Positions 33,828-42,268 of a stretch of 64,000 bases of DNA are shown piece by piece. Location of the stretch: the NCBI GenBank assembly GCA_026387665.1, contig JAPLLG010000013.1, forward strand, positions 1 through 64,000, in the 5' to 3' direction. The position numbers and the translations under genes are program-made. Source of the stretch: Nitrospirota bacterium (lineage in GTDB: Bacteria; Nitrospirota; Nitrospiria; Nitrospirales; Nitrospiraceae). The notes beneath the pieces are model-generated. The model worked only from the letters and a program-made list of their open reading frames with translations, ran no database searches and was not told where the DNA came from. Each line of letters begins with the position of its first letter. Position 1 is the stretch's first letter.

Positions 33828-36219
33828 TCAAGACCTCTTTGGGCAGATCGAGCACGACGCGCGTCCCCTTCTTGATTTTCGAGAAGACGGCGCACCGTCC
33901 TCCGATCTTCTGCGCACGGTCGGCCATATTGATCAACCCATGCCCTTTGACGGAAGCCGGATTGAATCCACAGCCTTTGTCGCGAATACTCAACCGGACT
34001 CCCTGCTTCAACAGCTTCAGCGATACCATAGCCTCTTGCGCGCCACTATGCTGAAGACAATTACTCACCGCTTCCTGGGCGATGTAGATCATATGCGCCG
34101 CCTGCTCAGCCGAAACGGCCTGCGCGGCACGGTCCTCGGCCACAAGACGCACACGCAACGCGTGATTTTGCGTCAGTGATTTTAACATGAGACGCAGCGC
34201 CGGCAACAAGTCCTTCCCCTGAAGCGGGTCTGGCGCCAGCCCCGCAATGAAACTCCGGACTTCGCGTATGACACGGTTCAACTCGCCGATGGCCTGGTCC
34301 AATCGCGAACCGGCCACCTTGCGGCTCCCTGGAGACAGCAGCGCCTGGGACGCTTCCAGGCCCAGGCCCACGGCAAACAACGACTGTAAAATCCCGTCAT
34401 GTAGATCCTGGCTGATCCGCTCGCGCTCCTCGATCGCGGCGCGCAGATCGTGCTCTCGCTGGCGCAAAGCCTCTTCCATGCGCTTGCGCTCGGTGATATC
34501 CCAGTTCGTGCCGATCATACGCAGGGGGTGGCCGGAAACGTCGCGATGCACGGTGGTGAGGGCGCGAATGTTGCGGATCGTGCCGTTCGGCCACAGCACG
34601 CGGAATTCGATATCGAGATCTTTTTCACCCCGGAGCGCCCTCTGGACCTCGGCATCGACTTGCTCGACGTCTCCCGGGAGTACGCACGCCTTCCAGGCCT
34701 CATAGGTGCACGTGAAACTCTCCCGCGAAACGCCATAGAGAGCAAACATCTGGTCATCCCAGGTCAATACGTTTGACGCAACGTTCCAATCCCAAATACC
34801 CACGCCGCCTGCACGCGTGGCCAGCGAGAGACGATCGGCGGTCTGGCGCAATGCCTGCTCCGTCTGCTTGCGCGCGGTAATGTCGCGCCCCGCCACAAGA
34901 CGGACGTCCCGCCCTTTGTATCGACAAGGCTTGATGATGACTTCCCCGTAGAACGTCGAACCGTCCTTCCGCCGCCCCACAGATTCGTACGGACCTTGCT
35001 CGTTATTCCTCATTTTGGCGAGAACCGTCTCGCGGGATTCGTCGGCCACCAGGTCCAGCACATGTTTCCCGAGGAGTTCTCCCGGCCCATAACCGAACAT
35101 CCGTTCCAGCCCGGGGTTCACCTCTAGGATAATGCCTTGGTCGTGGATGGCGATGCCATCGAAGGTGGCGGCGGTCAGGAGCCGGTATCGTTCCTCGCTC
35201 TCACGCAGCGCCTCCTCCACCTGCTTGCGTTCCGTGATATCTCGTACGAATGCACTCAATACAGGCTGGCCATTAACATGAAACAAAGTAATGGCCAACT
35301 CTACCGGAAACTCATGGCCGTCTCGATGGAGGGCGGAAAACTCACGACGCCCTTTCGATCCGGGATTTTCTCCGGCTTGAAAGACCCGCGCAATTCCGAT
35401 GGCATGGGCCTGTCGAAATCGAGCAGGGATAATCGTCTCGCTCAACCCGCGCCCGATTGCTTCGTGAGCGGAATAGCCAAAAATGGCCTCAGCTTGCGCA
35501 TTCCAGCCGATGATGCGACCTTCTTTATTCGTGGCAATCACCGCATCGAAGGCCGTTTCAATAATCGAACGGCTACGGACTTCACTTTCGCACAAGGCCT
35601 CTTCTGCCTGCTTTCGCTCCGTAATGTCGCTGAAGGAGCCGGACATGCGGATCGGGTCGCCGGTCTCATTCCACTGCGCCTGACCTCTGGCCGCAATCCA
35701 TCGGCATACGCCGTCCTTCCTCACAATCCGATACTCGATATCGTAGGGAATGCGCCGGGTAAGATGCGCATGGACTGCGGCAAAGACCCGCTCACGGTCG
35801 TCCGGATGGAGCCGCGTGACCCACGTCCCCAACAGATCCGGCCCATCCTCCCCCTTCACCCCCATGATCTCTTTCATGCGGGGAGAGTAGTAGGTAGGGT
35901 TGGCAACATTGAGCGGGTCGTCGGCAGAGAAGTGCAGATCCCAGAGACCATCCCGAGAGCCCTGAACGGCCAAGTCGAATCGCTCGATGCTCAGCTTGAG
36001 AGCCTCTTCTGTCCGCTTCTGCTCGGTGATATCTAACTCAAAGCCAGCCATGGGGAGCGCGATCCTTTCGACCTGAAAGACCAAAGGCGTGAACGAACGA
36101 ATCGACGAGCGGAGGAACGAAAAGAACGACATCGGTGAAGGTGACAACGGGGAACCAGGTTCGTGGGCGCGGATCAGACTGCAGACACCGCATCGGCGCA
36201 GGCTCCCGGTTATCCTCAA
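33814..36219 (-). CDS. Multi-PAS sensor histidine kinase (HisKA_3)
   Basis: Four complete PAS-PAC units end in DITERK-type motifs at about residues 200, 325, 450 and 590. A HisKA_3 dimerisation domain with the phospho-His in RISQDLHDGILQSLFAVGLG and a HATPase domain (AVSNCLQHSG, DKGCGFNPASVKGHGLIN) follow. This fits partners of NarL-type regulators such as the adjacent gene. The first about 70 residues look like the end of another PAS unit (GFELDITEQKRTEEAL), so the gene may be 5'-truncated. ATG at 36051 (codon 57) is a possible true start. No transmembrane helix is evident, so it is probably cytoplasmic. Confidence 0.88.
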   Translation of the reverse strand: MRITGSLRRCGVCSLIRAHEPGSPLSPSPMSFFSFLRSSIRSFTPLVFQVERIALPMAGFELDITEQKRTEEALKLSIERFDLAVQGSRDGLWDLHFSADDPLNVANPTYYSPRMKEIMGVKGEDGPDLLGTWVTRLHPDDRERVFAAVHAHLTRRIPYDIEYRIVRKDGVCRWIAARGQAQWNETGDPIRMSGSFSDITERKQAEEALCESEVRSRSIIETAFDAVIATNKEGRIIGWNAQAEAIFGYSAHEAIGRGLSETIIPARFRQAHAIGIARVFQAGENPGSKGRREFSALHRDGHEFPVELAITLFHVNGQPVLSAFVRDITERKQVEEALRESEERYRLLTAATFDGIAIHDQGIILEVNPGLERMFGYGPGELLGKHVLDLVADESRETVLAKMRNNEQGPYESVGRRKDGSTFYGEVIIKPCRYKGRDVRLVAGRDITARKQTEQALRQTADRLSLATRAGGVGIWDWNVASNVLTWDDQMFALYGVSRESFTCTYEAWKACVLPGDVEQVDAEVQRALRGEKDLDIEFRVLWPNGTIRNIRALTTVHRDVSGHPLRMIGTNWDITERKRMEEALRQREHDLRAAIEERERISQDLHDGILQSLFAVGLGLEASQALLSPGSRKVAGSRLDQAIGELNRVIREVRSFIAGLAPDPLQGKDLLPALRLMLKSLTQNHALRVRLVAEDRAAQAVSAEQAAHMIYIAQEAVSNCLQHSGAQEAMVSLKLLKQGVRLSIRDKGCGFNPASVKGHGLINMADRAQKIGGRCAVFSKIKKGTRVVLDLPKEVLNVRR

Positions 36220-36386
36220 CAGAAATGCCAGGCGTTTGATATTCTCCTACGGATGGAGATCTACTGTCCAGATCAAGGCCCTGGCTTGGTCGGCGTACGA
36301 TGCGGAGTCACTTGAAGAAGAGGAGCGGCGCTCGACCCCGGCAACTCGATCGTAGAAAAGAGTCGCCGGGATAAGCAAACTTGGAT

Positions 36387-36470
36387 TGGTGCCGAAGGCG
36401 GGACTTGAACCCGCACGGCTTGCGCCACACGCCCCTCAAACGTGCGTGTCTGCCATTTCACCACTTCGGC
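36387..36470 (-). tRNA. tRNA-Leu (anticodon GAG)
   Basis: The 84-base sequence on the minus strand folds as a class-II tRNA. The acceptor is GCCGAAG/CTTCGGC, with encoded CCA. The anticodon loop is TTGAGGG. The variable arm is long, and the T-loop is GTTCAAGTC. The extended frame of the next plus-strand gene runs over it but should not start there. Confidence 0.95.
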
Positions 36471-36588
36471 ATTGGAGATCACTTCGAAGACGAGGGAGGC
36501 GTATTATAGAAGTGGGGCAAAATCCTTGTCAATCAATAGAGTGTCCGGTAGAATCGGGCGGCATATACTCACCGGATCCTCCAACGTT

Positions 36589-37299
36589 GTGCAGAGCCAC
36601 CAGATCCTGACTTCTACACTTGATGATGTCGCTGAACGACGGGCCCAAGGGTCCGTCGCGGCATTATTCGACGTCGACAACACGCTTCTGCCAGGAGAGG
36701 CCAGCGAAATACGGTTCTTCCGGTTTCTATGGCGGCGCGGTCTGGTGGGATGGGGCGAGTTGAGCCGAACGATGGCCTGGCTGGCCGGGCATGTGCCCCC
36801 CTTCTCGCTGCACTCGCTCCGAGAACGAAAAGTCTATCTGACGGGCAAGCGCCCCGCCGACATTGAATCCTATGCAAAGGAGTTCTGTCAGGCGGAGATG
36901 ATCGACCGGCTATCCCCACAGGGCCGCGCCAAGCTGGACGCCCATCGACAGGCTGGACATCAGCTGATTCTTGTGACTGGCGCGCCGGATTTTTTAATTG
37001 TGCCCCTTGCAGCATTCTTGAATGTACCCACAATTTTCGCGGCAAAACCGGAACAGCACAATTCCCTCTATACCGGCGCCTTGATTCCCCCCCTGCCCTA
37101 TGGCAGTGGCAAGCGCGAGTTGATCCTCGCCCATGCCCAGGAAATGGACCTCGATCTGGCCAGGTCCTACGCCTACGGAGACAGCCCCGGAGACCACGAC
37201 CTCCTGGAACTAGTCGGGCACCCCCTGGTCGTTAATCCGATCCGGGGCATGAGACGCGTCGCGCGCCGCCGTGGCTGGCCTGTGACGGAATGGACATAA
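36589..37299 (+). CDS. HAD-IB family phosphatase (SerB-like)
   Basis: Motif I FDVDNTLLPG, motif II in LVTGAPDF, the Lys in GSGKREL and motif IV YGDSPGDHDLL identify a HAD superfamily IB hydrolase. The cap region between motif I and II is helical. Substrates of this group include phosphoserine and phospholipid-linked phosphates; the substrate here is unknown. Start choice is uncertain: no ATG precedes motif I in frame, and GTG at 36541 or 36589 are candidates. The earlier ATG would overlap the tRNA. It has no clear operon partner. Confidence 0.8.
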   Translation: MQSHQILTSTLDDVAERRAQGSVAALFDVDNTLLPGEASEIRFFRFLWRRGLVGWGELSRTMAWLAGHVPPFSLHSLRERKVYLTGKRPADIESYAKEFCQAEMIDRLSPQGRAKLDAHRQAGHQLILVTGAPDFLIVPLAAFLNVPTIFAAKPEQHNSLYTGALIPPLPYGSGKRELILAHAQEMDLDLARSYAYGDSPGDHDLLELVGHPLVVNPIRGMRRVARRRGWPVTEWT

Positions 37300-37348
37300 C
37301 GACGTGACTCCTTGCTCATTCCACCTTTCGCCTTTCACGTCTTAATTT

Positions 37349-37984
37349 ATGCGCATCACCGAGATCTTTTATAGCATTCAAGGCGAGTCGAGCTACGCGG
37401 GACAGCCCTGCGTATTTGTCCGGCTGACCGGATGCCCGCTCCGCTGCACCTGGTGCGATACCGACTATGCCTTTTATGGAGGGCGGGACTGCTCGATCGA
37501 TGAGGTCTTGGCGAAGGTGCAGACCTATGGATGCCGGCTCGTGGAAGTCACAGGAGGGGAACCGCTCGCGCAGACTGAGAGTCTCCCCCTCATGGCGAGG
37601 CTCTGCGATGCCGGCTACACCGTCCTTCTGGAAACCAGCGGCACCATCGATATCGCGCCAGTTGATCCCCGAGTCCATGTCATTCTGGATGTGAAATGTC
37701 CGGGGAGCGGCATGGCAGAGCGGATGCACTGGCCGAATCTTGCTGCGCTGACCGCCAAGGATGAGGCGAAATTTGTCCTGGCCGATCGGGCCGATTATGA
37801 TTGGGCTCGCGAGATGCTTGTCCAACATAACTTGGTCGGCCGCTGCTCAATACTCTTCAGTCCGGCCTTCGGCACGCTCGACTTGCGTCAGCTAGCAGAA
37901 TGGATTCTGGCCGACAAACTTCCGGTGAAGTTCCAGATACAGTTGCATAAATATATATGGGCCCCCGACATGCGTGGAGTGTGA
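37349..37984 (+). CDS. queE: 7-carboxy-7-deazaguanine synthase (radical SAM)
   Basis: A 211-residue radical SAM enzyme that makes 7-carboxy-7-deazaguanine for queuosine or related modifications. The N-terminus YSIQGESSYAGQPCVFVRL is the family signature. The cluster motif is CPLRCTWC (C-x3-C-x2-C). EVTGGEPL is the SAM-binding GGE motif. No queC or queD is in the window. The preceding gap contains a short ACGTCTTAA-like repeat. Confidence 0.92.
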   Translation: MRITEIFYSIQGESSYAGQPCVFVRLTGCPLRCTWCDTDYAFYGGRDCSIDEVLAKVQTYGCRLVEVTGGEPLAQTESLPLMARLCDAGYTVLLETSGTIDIAPVDPRVHVILDVKCPGSGMAERMHWPNLAALTAKDEAKFVLADRADYDWAREMLVQHNLVGRCSILFSPAFGTLDLRQLAEWILADKLPVKFQIQLHKYIWAPDMRGV

Positions 37985-38058
37985 GTTATGGCCATCAGCG
38001 GTCCGTTTGAACTGAAAGCTGAATGCTGATGGCTGACAGCTTAAACAAGGAGACGTGA

Positions 38059-39570
38059 ATGAAGATCATGCAGGTCAACGCACAGGTTGGAAAAGCGGAG
38101 ACGACACCGACAGAGGTGTTGGTGCTCACGCATTGCGAAGGAGAGGGCTTGGCCAAGCAGGATGCGGCCCTGCTCGATCGGGCTCTCGGAGGCTCGCTGC
38201 GCAAGCTGCTGCAATCCAAGGAGTTCGAGGGCAAGGCCAACGAAGTCTTGCTCTACCACACGCAGGGCAAGGTGCCGGCCAAGCGGCTGATTCTGGTCGG
38301 TTTGGGTAAGAAGAGCACGGTCACGCTGGAGACGATCCGGCAGGCGATGGGCTCGGCCGCGAAACGAGTCCGGCAGGCGAAAGTCGGGTCCTTTACGGTA
38401 GCGCTGCCGACAGTGACGCCTAGCGGGATGTCATCGCTCGAGGTGGCGCAAGCGATGGTCGAAGGCGCGATCCTGGGCAGTTATCAGTTCACTGTCTATC
38501 GGAGCGAGTCCACCTCGGATCATACCGTCGCGAAGATGAAGGTGCTCATCCCGCAAAAAAGTCAGTTGCGGCAGGTTGCCGAAGGGATCCGGCGCGGCGT
38601 GGCTACGGCAGAGGCCACCGTCTTTGTCCGAGACCTCTGCAACCATCCCTCCAACGTCCTGACCCCGACCATGGTGGCCGATGAAGCGAAGGCCATCGCC
38701 AAGGCTGAAAAGATCACGATCAAGATTCTCGAACAGAAAGACATGGAGCGCTTGGGAATGGGAGCGCTGCTCGGCGTGGCGCGCGGGAGCCAGGAGCCGC
38801 CTAAGTTCATCATTCTGGAATATAACGGCGCCAAGAAAAAAGACGAGCGTCCGGTCGTGCTGGTTGGGAAGACGATCACCTTCGACACGGGCGGAATCTC
38901 GCTGAAGCCTGCCGAAAATATGGAACATATGAAGGCCGATATGACGGGCGGGGCCGAAGTCCTCGCCTCGATCAGGGCGGCGGCCCGGCTCAAGCTCCCG
39001 TTGCGCCTCATCAGTATCCTGCCAGTGGCGGAAAACATGCCGGGCGGGCGGGCGATGAAGCCCGGCGATATCGTGATGACGCTGGCGGGGAAGACCGTCG
39101 AGGTCCAGAACACGGACGCGGAAGGCCGGCTCATCCTGGCCGACGGCCTCGCCTATGCGATGCGCTACAAGCCGGCGGCCTTGATCGACATTGCCACGCT
39201 CACAGGCGCCTGCGTGGTAGCGCTCGGCCAATTTGCGATCGGCATGTTCGGAAACGACGTGACCCTTAAAGAACAGGTGCGTCGGTCCGGACAGAAGGCC
39301 GGCGAACGAGTCTGGGAAATGCCCCTGTGGGAAGAATATTTCGAACAGCTCAAGAGCGACGTCGCCGACATGCGCAACATCGGCGGCCGGGGCGGCGGCA
39401 TGATCACCGCCGCGCTCTTCCTGAGCAAGTTCGTGGGGAACTGCCCCTGGGTCCACCTCGATATCGCCAGTACGGATTGGAGCGAGCGGGAACGGGCCTA
39501 CGTGCCGAAGGGGCCCTCCGCAATTGGAACCAGGCTGTTGCTGCAATACCTGATTGATCGGAGTCTCTAA
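38059..39570 (+). CDS. pepA: Leucyl aminopeptidase (M17)
   Basis: A 503-residue cytosolic aminopeptidase. The C-terminal catalytic half has GKTITFDTGGISLKPAENM (metal and catalytic Lys residues), KADMTGG and the signature NTDAEGRLILADGL. It is expected to be a hexameric two-metal enzyme releasing N-terminal residues; in E. coli the homologue also binds DNA. ATG follows AAGGAGAC. nagZ begins two bases after the stop. Confidence 0.95.
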   Translation: MKIMQVNAQVGKAETTPTEVLVLTHCEGEGLAKQDAALLDRALGGSLRKLLQSKEFEGKANEVLLYHTQGKVPAKRLILVGLGKKSTVTLETIRQAMGSAAKRVRQAKVGSFTVALPTVTPSGMSSLEVAQAMVEGAILGSYQFTVYRSESTSDHTVAKMKVLIPQKSQLRQVAEGIRRGVATAEATVFVRDLCNHPSNVLTPTMVADEAKAIAKAEKITIKILEQKDMERLGMGALLGVARGSQEPPKFIILEYNGAKKKDERPVVLVGKTITFDTGGISLKPAENMEHMKADMTGGAEVLASIRAAARLKLPLRLISILPVAENMPGGRAMKPGDIVMTLAGKTVEVQNTDAEGRLILADGLAYAMRYKPAALIDIATLTGACVVALGQFAIGMFGNDVTLKEQVRRSGQKAGERVWEMPLWEEYFEQLKSDVADMRNIGGRGGGMITAALFLSKFVGNCPWVHLDIASTDWSERERAYVPKGPSAIGTRLLLQYLIDRSL

Positions 39571-39572
39571 TC

Positions 39573-40691
39573 GTGGAACCCTATCGCATGACCACACGAG
39601 ATCAGATCGGACAGCTCTTCATGGTCGGGTTTCTAGGCACGTCGGTGACGCCGGACCTGGCTGCGTTCATCAAGGAATACAAGCCGGGCGGCGTCATTCT
39701 GTTCTCACGGAATCTGGAATCCGTCGAACAGATAGTCGAACTGACCAACGACTTACAAGCCTGCAGCCCCCATTCACCGCTTTTGATCTCGATCGATCAA
39801 GAAGGCGGTCGAGTCTCCAGGCTCCCGAAGGGTTTTACAATTTTCCCGCCCTGCGATCTCTTGGGCCGCTGCAATTCGACCGAATTGGCCTATGCGGCGG
39901 CGGCCACCATCGCCAAAGAATTGAAGGCGGTGGGCGTGAACATGAATATGGCGCCGGTGCTCGACGTCAACAGCAATCCGGCCAATCCGGTCATCGGCGA
40001 CCGGGCATTCGGGACGACGCCGGATGTGGTCTGTGAACTGGGCTTGGCCACGGCGGCAGGGCTGCAAGACAATAAGGTCGTGGCCTGCGGCAAGCACTTC
40101 CCCGGCCACGGCGACACGAGCGTCGATTCCCACAAAGAGCTTCCGGTGGTCGAGGCTTCCCGTGAGCGATTGGAATCCATCGAGTTCCCTCCGTTCCGCC
40201 GTGCCGTGACGCAGGGGGTCGCGTCACTGATGACTGCCCATGTCCTGTACCAAGCCCTCGACAACGAATTGCCTGCCACCCTCTCGCCGACCATCATCAC
40301 CAATTTCTTGCGCCAGGAGCTGCAATACGATGGGGTGGTCTTGACGGACGACTTGGAGATGCATGCGATCATCGACCATTACGGAGTGGAAGACGCTGCA
40401 GTCCGTGCGGTGCTGGCGGGATGCGATGTGCTGTTGATTTGCAAAGATCGGGATCGCGAGATCGCTGCCTTCAAGGCCATCGAGCAGGCAGTCTCGGCTG
40501 GAACGATTTCTTCCGAGCGATTAAGCCTCTCGGTGGCTCGTATCGCCAGACTCAAAGATAAGTTTGTGGCGCCCTATAAACCAGTGACGATCTCCGACGC
40601 GAAACTCATTGCAGGATGCCGAACCCATCAGACCTTGCTGCGCACCATCGAACAGGTCCGGGATCGGTTACCGAAGGTCTCAACACTGTAA
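39573..40691 (+). CDS. nagZ: Beta-N-acetylhexosaminidase (GH3)
   Basis: Removes GlcNAc from muropeptides during cell-wall recycling. The GTG start at 39573 follows the pepA stop by two bases; ATG at 39588 is an alternative. The 372-residue protein has VILFSRNLES, ISIDQEGGRVSRL, the family motif KHFPGHGDTSVDSHKELP with the His-Asp pair, and VVLTDDLEMHAI with the nucleophile Asp. No signal peptide, so cytoplasmic like E. coli NagZ. No other recycling gene adjoins it. Confidence 0.93.
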   Translation: MEPYRMTTRDQIGQLFMVGFLGTSVTPDLAAFIKEYKPGGVILFSRNLESVEQIVELTNDLQACSPHSPLLISIDQEGGRVSRLPKGFTIFPPCDLLGRCNSTELAYAAAATIAKELKAVGVNMNMAPVLDVNSNPANPVIGDRAFGTTPDVVCELGLATAAGLQDNKVVACGKHFPGHGDTSVDSHKELPVVEASRERLESIEFPPFRRAVTQGVASLMTAHVLYQALDNELPATLSPTIITNFLRQELQYDGVVLTDDLEMHAIIDHYGVEDAAVRAVLAGCDVLLICKDRDREIAAFKAIEQAVSAGTISSERLSLSVARIARLKDKFVAPYKPVTISDAKLIAGCRTHQTLLRTIEQVRDRLPKVSTL

Positions 40692-40712
40692 AATAAGAAC
40701 GATTCAACTAGA

Positions 40713-40830
40713 GCAGGCTGCGGAAAATATATACGCACGCTGACCGTCATTTCGCGTTTTACGTCTCACGTTTCACTGGCTCTGGAAGCGAGGCGAGAAC
40801 GCCGCTGACGGACTGTTTCAGCAGCCGGCA
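40713..40830 (+). repeat. Related inverted-repeat element (118 bp)
   Basis: The left arm is GCAGGCTGCGGAAAA and the right arm GGACTGTTTCAGCAGCCGGC. Length and termini are similar to the 124-bp element at 13254. Inside lies the TTTTACGTCTCACGTTTCAC motif found at other intergenic sites. It begins 22 bases behind the nagZ stop. Confidence 0.55.
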
Positions 40831-40845
40831 CGGCAGGGAGGGATT

Positions 40846-41232
40846 GTGGCACTGAAAAAAGGCGATATCCTCGATGAATTCAAGCGGCACTCACAATCTT
40901 GCGGCTTGGTCGTCAAAGTCATGGGCGGCGGCGGCGGGTTTGAGAAGATCGTCTGTTGCGACCACGATCTGACGGAAGAGGACCTGGTGCCGGACGCCGA
41001 AATCATACGCGGCCGGAAAAAGGGGAGCCTGCCTCCCGCGGTCGTACTCGATGAAAAGAAATTGTATCCTGATTCCTGCGGGCTGCGCGTCATGATCATA
41101 GACGGAGGAGCCGGCTTCACAGAGATTCGCTGCTGTGGTCATTCGCTGACGGCCAGCTCGATGCGGGACCTTCAATATGGCAAGATGCGGGGACCGGATC
41201 CAGAATCGACAGGACCGGCGGGAACGGCCTAA
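40846..41232 (+). CDS. Duplicated desulforedoxin-like small protein
   Basis: The GTG start at 40846 has GGAGG seven bases upstream (40835-40839). The 128-residue product contains two copies of a 25-residue module: SCGLVVKVMGGGGGFEKIVCC at about residue 18, and a second at about residue 70 (SCGLRVMIIDGGAGFTEIRCC). The pattern matches desulforedoxin (CxxCGxxVxVxxGGGGxLxCC), but the first Cys of CxxC is Ser or Asp in both. Each module thus keeps three of four iron ligands. It may bind metal as a dimer of modules or have lost it. No redox partner adjoins it. Confidence 0.75.
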   Translation: MALKKGDILDEFKRHSQSCGLVVKVMGGGGGFEKIVCCDHDLTEEDLVPDAEIIRGRKKGSLPPAVVLDEKKLYPDSCGLRVMIIDGGAGFTEIRCCGHSLTASSMRDLQYGKMRGPDPESTGPAGTA

Positions 41233-41253
41233 CGGCTTCACACAGGAGGGATC

Positions 41254-41742
41254 ATGCAGCACAGAAAAGAGCTCATGACGCGCTGGTGCGGGGCCATGGA
41301 ATGGCTGGACCGATTGGGCTATGCCACGGCGGGATTCAGCCTCCTGATCCTCGGCATGTTGATCTTCGTGCATGCCTGGTATGTGTTTGTGGCGGGACAA
41401 TTCAATCCCAGCAGCCACCAGCAACTCTTGCCGGCAGGGCTGAAGCTGCTAAACGATATTCTGCTCGTCATCATTCTGCTGGAGTTGTTTCGAACCGTCA
41501 TCCGGTTTCTGCAGACGGAAATCCTCGACCTGGAGCCCTACCTTGCCGTCGGCGTGATCGCCTGCACGAGACGGATTCTCACCGCCAGTGCGGAGCTTTC
41601 CCATCTGACCGCCATGACCGACACGCAATTCTATCAGTACCTCATGGACGTCGGCTTGAACGTTACGGTCATCATGGTGCTGACCCTCGGCGTCTTCATG
41701 ATCCGCAAACGCCCGGCGCAATCCCAGACCACGTCGCCGTAG
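41254..41742 (+). CDS. PsiE-family membrane protein
   Basis: A 162-residue protein with four predicted helices and the family core LLNDILLVIILLELFRTV, FLQTEILDLEPYLAVGVIAC and RRILTASAELSHL. This matches the phosphate-starvation-inducible PsiE family. Biochemical function of the family is unknown. A good ribosome binding site (AGGAGG) precedes it. It follows the desulforedoxin-like gene by 21 bases, so probably one operon. Confidence 0.8.
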   Translation: MQHRKELMTRWCGAMEWLDRLGYATAGFSLLILGMLIFVHAWYVFVAGQFNPSSHQQLLPAGLKLLNDILLVIILLELFRTVIRFLQTEILDLEPYLAVGVIACTRRILTASAELSHLTAMTDTQFYQYLMDVGLNVTVIMVLTLGVFMIRKRPAQSQTTSP

Positions 41743-41765
41743 CCCTCTCTTCCCTCCCTCATTGA

Positions 41766-41860
41766 AGGGCAAGGAGGCCTGCTCCCTAACTGCGCGCGTC
41801 CAACGAGCACAGTTTCATCGTGCGCGTTCTGCGAGCAAAAGGGAGCAACCTCCTTGCCCT
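41766..41860. repeat. Large inverted repeat (22-base arms)
   Basis: AGGGCAAGGAGGCCTGCTCCCT (41766-41787) pairs with a right arm at 41840-41860, with one gap. The inner 52 bases hold a smaller palindrome around TGCGCGCG. It starts 24 bases after the PsiE-family gene stop. It could end that transcript or be a small mobile repeat. Confidence 0.6.
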
Positions 41861-41904
41861 CGGCGCACCTCTTATGGCATCATGCCACCCTCTTGGAGGC
41901 GGGC

Positions 41905-42258
41905 ATGCCACAGTTACTCGAATACGTCGGCTCGGTACACATCTTCCTCGGCCCCTACCGTGGAAACCCGATCGCCCTCTATTTAAAGCGGATGGAAATG
42001 AAGTGCCAGATCGGCCCCAGAGCCTATCCCTGGAATGACGTGGTCGGCAGTGGTGAGACGCCGAATAAAGCAGCGGCTGATTTCGAAGAGAAATGGAAAG
42101 CCACAGGTCTCGCGGCGGATATGTATTCCGGCCCCTCATGGGAAGGGGGCATCAAGCCTGAAAGACCTGCTCCTCCCAAGCCACCTGCCGCGCCTAAGCC
42201 GGCGGCATCCGCAGCGGCTCCAGCCCCGGCGGCTCAGCCAGCAGACGAATCGAACTAA
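41905..42258 (+). CDS. Small protein with Pro/Ala-rich tail
   Basis: The ATG at 41905 with TTGGAGG just upstream is preferred over 41854, giving 117 residues. The first about 75 residues are soluble and Trp/Tyr-containing (LGPYRGNPIALYLKRMEM). The rest is low-complexity Ala/Pro (KPPAAPKPAASAAAPAPA), likely disordered. No family recognised. The upstream inverted repeat may affect its expression. Confidence 0.55.
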   Translation: MPQLLEYVGSVHIFLGPYRGNPIALYLKRMEMKCQIGPRAYPWNDVVGSGETPNKAAADFEEKWKATGLAADMYSGPSWEGGIKPERPAPPKPPAAPKPAASAAAPAPAAQPADESN

Positions 42259-42268
42259 CCCACTCTAT

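Noticed and set aside
38431-39597. 388-codon minus-strand frame opposite pepA
   Set aside because: Shadow of pepA; clpX-like and pepA-like genes are clear on the opposite strand and this frame shows no motif.
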